Positions 1 to 7,991 of a DNA stretch of 64,000 nt are shown piece after piece. Below the pieces are notes generated by a model. It ran no database searches, was not told the DNA's origin, and saw nothing but the letters and a program-made list of their open reading frames with translations. The translations under genes and the position numbers were made by a program. Within the stretch, counting starts at the first letter, position 1. Every line of letters starts with the position of its first letter. The DNA comes from an uncultured Bacteroidota bacterium (lineage in GTDB: Bacteria; Bacteroidota; Bacteroidia; Chitinophagales; Chitinophagaceae), in NCBI GenBank assembly GCA_903824665.1, contig CAIJXT010000015.1:186001-250000 (forward strand). Reading direction: 5' to 3'.

Positions 1-1
1 G

Positions 2-496
2 AGCCGTCATCCGCACATCTACAGCACTGTAAAAGTGGAGAATGAAACTGAAGTAAAACAAAACTGGGAACGGCTGAAGCAACAGGAAGGGAAGAAATCC
101 GTTCTGTCGGGCGTGCCACCATCTATGCCCGCGCTGATGAAGGCATTGCGGCTACAGGAGAAAACAAAGCAGGTGGGTTTTGAATGGGATAATACCGCTC
201 AGGTGCAGGATAAGGTGAGTGAAGAAATAGCGGAACTGTACGAAGCTGTGGCCGCGCAGGATCAGGATGCGATCGAGGATGAGTTTGGAGATGTGCTTTT
301 TGCACTGATCAACTATGCACGGTTTGTAAAGGTAGACCCCGAACAGGCACTGGAACGTACCAATAAGAAATTCATCAGGCGATTTGTGCGAGTGGAAGAA
401 ATGGCCGCGAGCGACGGCAAATCGCTGCACGACATGACCCTTGAAGAAATGGATGCACTATGGAACGAAGTTAAAAAAGAGGAACGTAACCAATAA
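2..496 (+). CDS. mazG: Nucleoside triphosphate pyrophosphohydrolase MazG, 3' part
   Basis: Hydrolyses NTPs/dNTPs to the monophosphate and pyrophosphate, a house-cleaning role. The reading frame is open to the window's left edge. A GTG at 35 could be taken as a start, but the residues upstream of it (SRHPHIYSTVKVEN) match the RxHPHVF segment that sits between the two halves of MazG, so the gene begins before this window. Visible here is the C-terminal MazG domain: EEIAELYEA around residue 72 of this fragment, then EDEFGDVLFALINYAR, the metal-binding E and D motifs. Only 164 residues of an expected roughly 260 are present. Its TAA is followed directly by the ATG of the next gene, so the two are probably co-transcribed. 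Confidence 0.93.
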   Translation, partial: SRHPHIYSTVKVENETEVKQNWERLKQQEGKKSVLSGVPPSMPALMKALRLQEKTKQVGFEWDNTAQVQDKVSEEIAELYEAVAAQDQDAIEDEFGDVLFALINYARFVKVDPEQALERTNKKFIRRFVRVEEMAASDGKSLHDMTLEEMDALWNEVKKEERNQ

Positions 497-3400
497 ATGT
501 TCAGGCGCTATCCATACTGGGGCTGGCTGGTACTTTGCGTACTGCTTTGGAGTGTAAATGGCTATTACTACCATATACACCGGCAGGAGATACTGCCAGA
601 AAGAATGGCCCGCGATGTGAACCGCGACCTCAACGCCCGCGAAGACGCGCTGCAACAATTTACGTATGATAAAGAGCTGGTGAGCAGGATGTTTTCTGAC
701 TCCCTCACGCTGGCCGAGGTGCAGCAGATCAGCGCATTACCGTTCTATGTATACGCATACGAAAACCGCTACCTCACTTTCTGGAATACCAATTCGATAC
801 TGCCCGGGTGGGCCGAAAACAATGATGACAGTGTTTTCATTCTGCGCAATGATAAAGGTGTATTCCTTCAAAAAAATATATCGCTGAACAACCCCAACCG
901 GTTGCTGGTTGTTTTGTTTCCGGTTGTGGTCACCTACCCCATCGAAAACGACTACCTGAAGTCGCACTTTGCAGCATCAGACCGCATACCGGTAAATACC
1001 AGGGTAATACCTGACAACGGTGCCTCAGCAGGTGCATACCGGATCGTGATGCGCGACAACAGTACTGCCTTCTACCTCCTGTTCAACATGCAGGATATCG
1101 TAAAATGGGTACCTGACCTGTTCTTTATCGTGTTGCTTATCGCGGCGCTGCTTGCCAGCATATCGTGGGTGCACCTGATGATCATCCATTTTACCCGAAA
1201 CGGATCTTCACTCACCGGCTTTATTACCACGCTTTCTGTGATCATACTGCTGCGTGCGTACCTGTACATTTTCGGCATACCTTTCAATCTCGATACACTG
1301 CTTTTCTTTTCACCGAGGTTGTATGCATCCAGTGCCTGGCTGTCATCGTTCGGCGACCTGTTTATCAATACACTTTGTGTGCTTTGGCTGGTGGTATTTA
1401 TCACGCGGCATACACCTTACAAGACCTACTTTGAAGGCATGCACAACAACAACCTGCGCAAATGGGCGCCGGTAGTGCTCGTGACACTGATGGTATCGTA
1501 CATGTACCTGTTCGTAAAGCTGATCCGCAGCCTGGTACTCGACTCCAGCATATCATTTGATGTGAGCCGTTTCTACTCCATTGATATCTATACGATTCTA
1601 GGGCTGCTGGTGATATGTACCATAACAGGTATATCCTGCATGATCATTTACCTGTTCAATTTTCAGCTAAGGCAACTGGTACCGGAAAGAGCGAAAAAAT
1701 ACGGCCTTGCTGCGCTGGCAGGCGTACTGTTGCTACTGGCAAATGGCACCTATACCGACTCTTTTCATTGGTATCTGCTGGGTTGGCTGATCCTGTTTCT
1801 TGTGTTTCTGGATATACCCAAACTCAAGCTCGTTTCAGATCTGTTTGAGCCACAAATGATCTTCTGGGCGTTGTTTATCTGCATCTTCTGTACAGGCATA
1901 CTGCAGTACTTTAATGCGTATAAAGAACGTGAGGCGCGCAAGGCTTTTGTGGAGCAGCGGCTGGCTCCACACCGAGACAATGTGCTGGAATATACCTTCG
2001 ACAAAACAGCCGGATACCTGGAACATGATATTGTACTTAAAGAGTTCTTCTACAAACCAACCTCAGAGGGCCGGAAAGCGATTAAATTCCGGTTTGACTC
2101 GCTCTATCTTACAGGAGCAATAACCCGCTATGATGCCGCACTGTACCTCTATGACGATCAGGGCAACCCGCTATACAACGAAGACTCGCTGAACTATTTT
2201 TCGTTGCTCAATGAGAAGAACGAGTCAACGCCTACAAGCTCTCCGTACCTGTTTTACAAAGAATCGATACAGGACCGAAATTCCTATCTTTCTTACATTC
2301 CGGTGTATAGTGACACCATCAACAATAAGATCGGCTATCTGGTTATAGACCTGAAACTGAAAAAGCAGGCTGCAGAAACCGTTTACCCGGAACTGCTGCT
2401 GCCAGCTACCAATAAGTCTAACCCGCATGACAATGAATATGCCTATGCCATTTACATAGGTGGACGGCTTACCAGCCAAACCAAAGACTATCCTTTCACC
2501 AACTTCCTGAGCAATGATACACTGCACGAGCAGGACTATCGTTTCTACACCGTGCGCAACACCTCTGAGCTGCATTACAAAGTATCAGACAAACGCTCAA
2601 TAGTGGTGGTGTACGACCACAACACTATACTGGAAATGATCACCATGTTCTCTTACCTGTTCTGCATACAGGTGATACTGGCGATTGTGATACTGCTCTA
2701 CCAATTCTACCTTTCTTACTTTGCCCGGCCGGGTCTTCCCGACAGATATATAAGGCTTACCCTACGCAAACGTATCCAGTATGCCATGCTGAGCGTGGTT
2801 TTTGTTTCGTTTGTTTTCATAGGTGTAGTAACGATCTGGTTTTTCTCATCGCGATACCGCGAGTCGAGCTCGGGCAAGCTTCAAAACTCAATGCAGGTAG
2901 CGCGGCAGTCGGTACAGGACTATCTGAATACCGCCAAGGCATATGAGAGCGACTATCAGTTTGACTCGGTTACGCAATCGAAGGGATTCAGAAACTTTAT
3001 AGGTGGTATTGCCGCCAGCCAGAAAATAGACATCAACCTGTTTGACAATAACGGCAACCTGTTTGCAGCGTCTCAGGACGAGATCTACCAGAAGGGCCTC
3101 ATATCGCGTATCATGCGTCAGGATGCATTCTACCAGCTCAATGTATCTGGCAGGTCTGTGGTGATACAAAATGAACAGATAGCCGGATTGTCTTACCTGT
3201 CGGCATACGAGCCCATGCGCGATGAGCGGGGCGTGGCATTGGGCTACCTGAACGTACCTTTCTTTTCCTCAGAGAAGGACTTGAATTTTCAGATCTCCAA
3301 CATTGTGATCACGCTGATCAACGTATATGCATTCATCTTTCTGATATCGAGCCTGATCACTGTATACATCACCCGCTGGGTCATGAGCTCGTTCAATGTG

Positions 3401-4222
3401 ATCATAGAGCAATTCGGCCGGCTGAATCTGCAACGCAATGAGCGCATCATGTGGCCATATAACGACGAAATAGGCTTGCTGGTGAGTGAGTACAACAAAA
3501 TGGTGAACAAGGTGGAGGAGAATGCTGCATTACTGGCGCAGAGCGAGCGGGAGACAGCATGGCGGGAAATGGCACGGCAGGTGGCGCACGAGATAAAGAA
3601 CCCCCTAACGCCTATGAAGCTGAATATACAGTACCTGCAGCAGGCGATAAAGGGCGATAAACCCAACATCAAGGAGCTGGCAGGGAGAGTTACCGAATCG
3701 CTGATAGAGCAGATCAACAACCTGTCCTATATCGCCTCTGAGTTTTCGAATTTTGCCAAGATGCCGGAAGCAAAACCGGAGGAGCTGGATCTGGGCGAGT
3801 TACTGCATCTGGCTACAGGCCTGTACCGGAACGAGCAAATGATTCATGTAACGATCTCTACGCCTCCGGAAAAAGTGTTTGTATACTCAGACCACAGCCA
3901 GCTGCTGCGCATGTTTACCAACCTGGTGGAAAATGCCAAACAAGCGATACCGGAGGGCCAGGAAGGGCGTATCAACATATCGCTGGAAGTAACCGACGAA
4001 ACAGTAACAATAACGGTGGCAGATAACGGGCATGGCATCAGTGAAGAGATCGCTCAACGCATCTTCCAGCCGTACTTCACTACCAAGTCGTCGGGTACAG
4101 GACTGGGACTGGCGATGACCAAAAAGATTATAGAATTCTGGAAAGGAGAGATCTGGTTTGAGTCGGAAGAAGGAAAAGGAACTACCTTCTTTGTGCGGTT
4201 GCCCGTGCTGAGGAAAAACTGA
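497..4222 (+). CDS. Large multi-pass membrane sensor histidine kinase (NtrY-like core)
   Basis: A 1241-residue membrane kinase. The C-terminal core is complete: HisKA box with phospho-acceptor H1031 (AHEIKNPLTPMKLN), N-box near 1140 (NLVENAKQAI), G1 near 1175 (DNGHGIS) and G2 near 1199 (GTGLGLAM). A HAMP-like linker lies near 965-1015. Upstream are a first membrane helix near residues 8-25, a probable outside domain to about 210, a cluster of about eight helices to about 475, a second outside segment (about 480-715), further helices near 720-795, a third outside segment (about 800-935) and a last helix near 945-965. It starts at the base after the mazG stop. No response regulator is encoded in the window, so its partner is unknown. 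NtrY-like is a family inference from the HEIKNPLTP box and HAMP; the ligand is not predictable. Confidence 0.9.
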   Translation: MFRRYPYWGWLVLCVLLWSVNGYYYHIHRQEILPERMARDVNRDLNAREDALQQFTYDKELVSRMFSDSLTLAEVQQISALPFYVYAYENRYLTFWNTNSILPGWAENNDDSVFILRNDKGVFLQKNISLNNPNRLLVVLFPVVVTYPIENDYLKSHFAASDRIPVNTRVIPDNGASAGAYRIVMRDNSTAFYLLFNMQDIVKWVPDLFFIVLLIAALLASISWVHLMIIHFTRNGSSLTGFITTLSVIILLRAYLYIFGIPFNLDTLLFFSPRLYASSAWLSSFGDLFINTLCVLWLVVFITRHTPYKTYFEGMHNNNLRKWAPVVLVTLMVSYMYLFVKLIRSLVLDSSISFDVSRFYSIDIYTILGLLVICTITGISCMIIYLFNFQLRQLVPERAKKYGLAALAGVLLLLANGTYTDSFHWYLLGWLILFLVFLDIPKLKLVSDLFEPQMIFWALFICIFCTGILQYFNAYKEREARKAFVEQRLAPHRDNVLEYTFDKTAGYLEHDIVLKEFFYKPTSEGRKAIKFRFDSLYLTGAITRYDAALYLYDDQGNPLYNEDSLNYFSLLNEKNESTPTSSPYLFYKESIQDRNSYLSYIPVYSDTINNKIGYLVIDLKLKKQAAETVYPELLLPATNKSNPHDNEYAYAIYIGGRLTSQTKDYPFTNFLSNDTLHEQDYRFYTVRNTSELHYKVSDKRSIVVVYDHNTILEMITMFSYLFCIQVILAIVILLYQFYLSYFARPGLPDRYIRLTLRKRIQYAMLSVVFVSFVFIGVVTIWFFSSRYRESSSGKLQNSMQVARQSVQDYLNTAKAYESDYQFDSVTQSKGFRNFIGGIAASQKIDINLFDNNGNLFAASQDEIYQKGLISRIMRQDAFYQLNVSGRSVVIQNEQIAGLSYLSAYEPMRDERGVALGYLNVPFFSSEKDLNFQISNIVITLINVYAFIFLISSLITVYITRWVMSSFNVIIEQFGRLNLQRNERIMWPYNDEIGLLVSEYNKMVNKVEENAALLAQSERETAWREMARQVAHEIKNPLTPMKLNIQYLQQAIKGDKPNIKELAGRVTESLIEQINNLSYIASEFSNFAKMPEAKPEELDLGELLHLATGLYRNEQMIHVTISTPPEKVFVYSDHSQLLRMFTNLVENAKQAIPEGQEGRINISLEVTDETVTITVADNGHGISEEIAQRIFQPYFTTKSSGTGLGLAMTKKIIEFWKGEIWFESEEGKGTTFFVRLPVLRKN

Positions 4223-4385
4223 TGTAGCCGCGGCGGTATGCCATTGCATGCCCGCAAAACGTTGAATCACGTCTGTAAGGCACGTCCCTGCAGCAGAAAA
4301 ATATATTAAAGTTGCAAAAATCCGGATTTAATTATAAAAAATTCAGTGAAAGTCATATTTTTATCGCTGAACAAGCTATTTCATG

Positions 4386-4393
4386 TAAATTTG
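4386..4393 (+). promoter_or_regulatory. Bacteroidota -7 box for the 4416 gene
   Basis: TAAATTTG matches the TAnnTTTG consensus and ends 22 bases before the ATG at 4416. No clear TTG -33 box at the usual distance. Confidence 0.45.
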
Positions 4394-4415
4394 CTAACTT
4401 GAACAAAAGGTACAT

Positions 4416-5132
4416 ATGCAAAAAATAATGTTAAAACGCACTTCAACACTGATCGCTGTATTCTTAGTCGCACTAAGTTTCAGTAGTCAGGCACAGGATA
4501 TTGTAAAAGTAAGAAACCTCAATTTCACTTCTTATTTTTCAAAATCGCAGCATATTCCTGTTCTGGTTGTTTACTCCCTTACACCAGACATGTTTAACTG
4601 CTCAAAGCTGAAAGGTGACCACAATATCAAGCTGAGTGCCGACCCTCAACTGCCAGAACCTACAGATCTGACCAACGACTACAAAAGCACATTGTTTGAG
4701 AGCGCGCATATGATGGCCCCTAATGAAAACAATTGTGATAAAGATGCTTATACTGAAAGCTACTACTTTTCCAATATTATGCCAATGCCCACCAACCTGC
4801 ACAAAAGCCTGTGGGAAAAGTTGCAGGAAAAGGAAATGCTGAAAGCAAAGAAGTTCAAAAAAGTAAAGGTGTTTTCAGGTACTGTTGGCCGCAACTGGGT
4901 GATTGGTTACAACAACAACGTAATTGTTCCTGAATGGTGCTGGAAGGTGATTTACATACCCAGCACTGACGAATACCTGTGCTACCAGTTTCATAACATC
5001 GAGCCATACAATGCTAAGGACAACCTGGCAAACCACAAGGTAGATATCAATACCATTGAGTCGCTTGCAGGTGTACGTTTTGTGAATGGCGTAATTTCTG
5101 CCAGCTATGTAACGGCAACTCCCAATAACTAA
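4416..5132 (+). CDS. Secreted protein of unknown function
   Basis: 238 residues, not recognised. The N-terminus is a signal peptide (basic MLKRTS, hydrophobic stretch, cleavage near SSQAQD). A second in-frame ATG at 4428 gives a more typical signal peptide (MLKRTSTLIAVFLV), so the true start may be there. The mature part is hydrophilic with four or so cysteines and a repeated Lys-rich stretch (about 140-152), suggesting a periplasmic or surface protein. It has its own -7 box and ends in a strong hairpin terminator, so it is probably monocistronic. Confidence 0.7.
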   Translation: MQKIMLKRTSTLIAVFLVALSFSSQAQDIVKVRNLNFTSYFSKSQHIPVLVVYSLTPDMFNCSKLKGDHNIKLSADPQLPEPTDLTNDYKSTLFESAHMMAPNENNCDKDAYTESYYFSNIMPMPTNLHKSLWEKLQEKEMLKAKKFKKVKVFSGTVGRNWVIGYNNNVIVPEWCWKVIYIPSTDEYLCYQFHNIEPYNAKDNLANHKVDINTIESLAGVRFVNGVISASYVTATPNN

Positions 5133-5150
5133 TTTGCTTTCTAAAGACAT

Positions 5151-5188
5151 AAAATAAAATATCCCGCCGAGGCGGGATATTTTATTTT
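5151..5188. terminator. Bidirectional hairpin terminator
   Basis: Perfect 18-bp inverted repeat with a 2-base centre: GC core ATCCCGCC/GGCGGGAT flanked by A/T runs on both sides. It lies between the convergent gene ends at 5132 (+) and 5207 (-), so it can serve both. Confidence 0.88.
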
Positions 5189-5206
5189 ATGCAACAGCCA
5201 AACGGA

Positions 5207-6358
5207 TTACCCGATTGCCTGCCTGAGGTCTTCTATCAGATCGTCGATGTCTTCGATGCCCACACTAAGGCGGATCAGAGAATCAACCAATCCGTTTTTA
5301 ATTCGCTCTTCGCGGGGAATAGACGCATGCGTCATCGATGCCGGATGGCCTATCAATGACTCAACACCACCCAATGACTCGGCCAATGCGAACAACTTCG
5401 TTTTCTTCAACACTTCGAGTGCTTCGTCGAGGTTGTCGTTTTTTAAAGTAAAAGAGATCATACCTCCGAAGCCACGCATCTGCCTGCGGGCAACATCGTG
5501 GTTGGGGTGATCGGGGAAACCTGTCCATATCACCTTGCCTACCTTGGGGTGTGCGCGCAGGAACTCAGCTATAGCGGCACCGTTCTCACAATGGCGCTGC
5601 ATGCGCACATGCAGGGTCTTGATACCACGGAGTACCAGCCAGCAATCATGTGGACCGGGAACCGCTCCACAACTGTTCTGTATAAAACGCAGCCGCTCGT
5701 CCAGACTGCTGTCATTAACTATCAGCGCACCATGTACTACGTCTGAGTGACCACCGAGGTATTTTGTGGCAGAATGCAGCACGATATCGGCCCCGAGGTC
5801 TATTGGTGTCTGTAAGTATGGCGAAGCGAATGTGTTGTCGCAAACAAGCAGCAAACCGTGTTTGTGAGCGATCTCTGCACAGGCAGCTATATCTATCACA
5901 TTCAGCATAGGGTTTGTTGGTGTTTCAATCCATATCATTTTGGTATGCTCATTGATCCAGGCATTGATATCCTGTGCATCGTGCATGGCTATGAAATGGA
6001 ACTTTATGCCGTAAGCTGCAAATATCTTTGTCATGATACGGTACGTACCGCCATACAAGTCGTTGGACACAATTACCTCGTCTCCAGGCTGCAGCAACTT
6101 GATCACCGCATCGGTAGCAGCCATTCCGCTGCCGAAACAAAGACCGAATTTGCCGTTTTCAATTGCTGCCAGAGCGTTTTGCAACACTGTACGTGTTGGG
6201 TTTTGCGTACGGGCATATTCATACCCTTTATGGTCGCCCGGGGCGGCCTGCACATAGGTAGAAGTCTGGTAAATGGGTGTCATTATCGCGCCCGTGGTTG
6301 GGTCGGGTTCAATACCGGCATGTATCAGCCGTGTATTGAGTTTGTAATTGTTGTCCAT
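5207..6358 (-). CDS. Cystathionine gamma-synthase/lyase family PLP enzyme
   Basis: 383-residue fold-type I PLP enzyme of the Cys/Met metabolism family, which carries out trans-sulfuration between cysteine and homocysteine. Hallmarks: YxYARTxNPT near 47-55, GSGMAAT near 76-82 (phosphate binding), DNTFASPYLQ near 174-183 and the PLP lysine K199 in HSATKYLGGHSD. Length is usual for MetB/MetC-type enzymes. Synthase and gamma-lyase members cannot be separated reliably by reading, so no symbol is given. Single gene, with a -7 box 20 bases upstream and a shared terminator downstream. Confidence 0.92.
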   Translation of the reverse strand: MDNNYKLNTRLIHAGIEPDPTTGAIMTPIYQTSTYVQAAPGDHKGYEYARTQNPTRTVLQNALAAIENGKFGLCFGSGMAATDAVIKLLQPGDEVIVSNDLYGGTYRIMTKIFAAYGIKFHFIAMHDAQDINAWINEHTKMIWIETPTNPMLNVIDIAACAEIAHKHGLLLVCDNTFASPYLQTPIDLGADIVLHSATKYLGGHSDVVHGALIVNDSSLDERLRFIQNSCGAVPGPHDCWLVLRGIKTLHVRMQRHCENGAAIAEFLRAHPKVGKVIWTGFPDHPNHDVARRQMRGFGGMISFTLKNDNLDEALEVLKKTKLFALAESLGGVESLIGHPASMTHASIPREERIKNGLVDSLIRLSVGIEDIDDLIEDLRQAIG

Positions 6359-6378
6359 TATTGCTTTTTATTTGGATG

Positions 6379-6386
6379 CAAAGGTA
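6379..6386 (-). promoter_or_regulatory. Bacteroidota -7 box for the PLP enzyme
   Basis: TACCTTTG on the minus strand, 20 bases upstream of the ATG at 6358. A TTG at 6408-6410 lies 21 bases further upstream, slightly longer than the usual spacing. Confidence 0.5.
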
Positions 6387-6443
6387 ACGATTTGACCGAA
6401 GGTGTATCAACACCCACAAAACTATACGACCCTCCAAAAAGTT

Positions 6444-7007
6444 CTATTTACCTGCCATCATCGTTTTTGCAGTTACACACCATAGCAACTCTTTTACAAA
6501 GGCTGCAGCCCGCTTTTCTGTGGCTTCCTTGTCTGCGGGTACACCAGCCTCATCAAAAGCTTCCCTGACTTTGGGAACCGGGAACATAGCCGGAACGGTC
6601 CATGCCCGTATTTTCCAGAGCGAGAACTGAAGTGATGTGATCACCTGCGAGCCGCCAAAAGGACCATCAGAAACGGTGGCAATAGCGATTGGCTTCCTGT
6701 GCCACTCCTCGTACAGCACATCTATCGCGTTCTTCAGGCTGGCCGGATAGCCACCATTGTACTCAGGGGTAACAACGATTACACCATCGGCGGCAACGAC
6801 ACGGCCCGCAAAATCTACCAGTTCAGCAGATGGCTGCGGCAACAATCTGAGCCGCTCTTCGAACACAGGAAAACAGTAGCTGTGCAGATCCAGTATCTCT
6901 GCTGTTGCGAGGTTGTGCTGCTCCAGATAGTTTTTGAAAAACAATGCTACTCTGTGGCTATTCCTGCCGGTACGTACACTCGATGAAATAATAGCTATAT
7001 GCGGCAT
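6444..7007 (-). CDS. NADPH-dependent FMN reductase family protein
   Basis: 187-residue flavodoxin-like reductase. The N-terminal phosphate loop SSSVRTGRNS (8-17) binds the FMN phosphate, and PEYNGGYPASLKNAID near 80-95 is the second family signature; FGGSQV near 117-122 is also typical. Such enzymes reduce FMN, quinones or azo compounds with NAD(P)H in the cytoplasm; the physiological substrate cannot be read. It shares strand with the PLP enzyme downstream (85-base gap containing that gene's own -7 box), so it is probably a separate unit. Confidence 0.88.
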   Translation of the reverse strand: MPHIAIISSSVRTGRNSHRVALFFKNYLEQHNLATAEILDLHSYCFPVFEERLRLLPQPSAELVDFAGRVVAADGVIVVTPEYNGGYPASLKNAIDVLYEEWHRKPIAIATVSDGPFGGSQVITSLQFSLWKIRAWTVPAMFPVPKVREAFDEAGVPADKEATEKRAAAFVKELLWCVTAKTMMAGK

Positions 7008-7105
7008 AATGCTGAATTGAGTGTGAAACAGTTGGATGGTTGGATGAATTTGCGATACTAAAGATACAAAGTAATGAGCAGGCCAGATGAATGAACTGCC
7101 CGCGG

Positions 7106-7816
7106 CTACCTCCCCCCTTTTCTCGCTGCGCTGACTTTCCTTTTATAGCTTACCTTTTTGAAGTAATACCTGGCGTCGTCATAGATGTGCCGGGTATTGA
7201 GCGAGAATCCAACCGCGTAGAACCAGTTGCTCAGTTTTACCGGGCTGAAGTTGTTGACCACCTGCCTGTATCCACCCATGCCGTTGAAAGAAAACCAGCG
7301 CATGGGCTTAAAATGAACATCAATTGCGGTGCCGAGCGGTATCACGGTTCCATGGTGCTGAGCTACCTGCCCAATGGTGCGATAACTGCCCAGACCCACC
7401 TCAAACGGAATACCAACATCCCAGGTGCGTGTATGAATAAAATAATACTCATAGAATACTGTGAAGTAGCTGAATTTGAAACCGATGGTCAACGGCTGGC
7501 TGCCGGCCTGACTGATCCTGACAGTAGAATTACGTATGCTGTAGTATCCCACCCCTGTTTTATGCTGGTTGAAAACAGTAACACCAGCTTTAATACCCCC
7601 CAGATCAACGGGGGTATTGACATTGCCGGAAGTTTCCAGAAAGGTGTTCCGCTGGTCTAAAGAAAGTAGCATCTTCAGTCGTCTGGGCCGGAAGATGTAT
7701 GCAGAGTCTTTGCGCAACTGCAAACGGAGCGCATCGATTTTCCTTTGCTGGGCGTAACCTGCCGTCGTTAGCAAACAGACAGCTATTACAAGAAGAAAAG
7801 AAAAATATTTGTTCAA
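7106..7816 (-). CDS. Small outer-membrane-type secreted protein
   Basis: 236 residues, family not recognised. It has a signal peptide (MNKYFSFLLVIAVCLLTTAGYAQ, cut near residue 22) and a mature part with alternating hydrophobic/aromatic strands (for example YYFIHTRTWDVGIPFEVGLG), suggesting a small beta-barrel. The start codon is TTG at 7816: no ATG or GTG precedes the signal peptide in frame, and a TACATTTG -7 box lies only 11 bases upstream. The C-terminus is strongly basic (KKVSYKRKVSAARKGGR), unusual for a barrel whose last strand is normally aromatic. Confidence 0.7.
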   Translation of the reverse strand: MNKYFSFLLVIAVCLLTTAGYAQQRKIDALRLQLRKDSAYIFRPRRLKMLLSLDQRNTFLETSGNVNTPVDLGGIKAGVTVFNQHKTGVGYYSIRNSTVRISQAGSQPLTIGFKFSYFTVFYEYYFIHTRTWDVGIPFEVGLGSYRTIGQVAQHHGTVIPLGTAIDVHFKPMRWFSFNGMGGYRQVVNNFSPVKLSNWFYAVGFSLNTRHIYDDARYYFKKVSYKRKVSAARKGGR

Positions 7817-7826
7817 ATTTTTTTGG

Positions 7827-7834
7827 CAAATGTA
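7827..7834 (-). promoter_or_regulatory. -7 box with near-zero leader, 7816 gene
   Basis: TACATTTG on the minus strand, 10 bases between the box and the TTG start codon, so the transcript would carry only a few leader bases. No -33 box recognised. Confidence 0.45.
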
Positions 7835-7923
7835 AGGAACATCTTCTTATAACGTCTTTTTGATGGCTGTATGCCTGCAGCAAATGACCATTTTGCCAGC
7901 CCCTTACTTGATCTGACATCAAA

Positions 7924-7966
7924 AAAAAGCGGGCTGTTTCGTTCCTTAGGAAACAGCCCGCTTTTT
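7924..7966 (-). terminator. Terminator of the giant adhesin gene
   Basis: 17-bp perfect stem (AAAAAGCGGGCTGTTTC and its complement) with a 9-base loop, 26 bases beyond the stop codon at 7992 and followed on the minus strand by a run of eight T (7928-7921). Confidence 0.9.
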
Positions 7967-7991
7967 GACTTTGGGCTTCGCAGCCAGCTCA

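Noticed and set aside
5858-6568. 236-residue plus-strand ORF opposite the PLP enzyme
   Set aside because: Antisense shadow, Cys/His/Tyr-rich, no domain.
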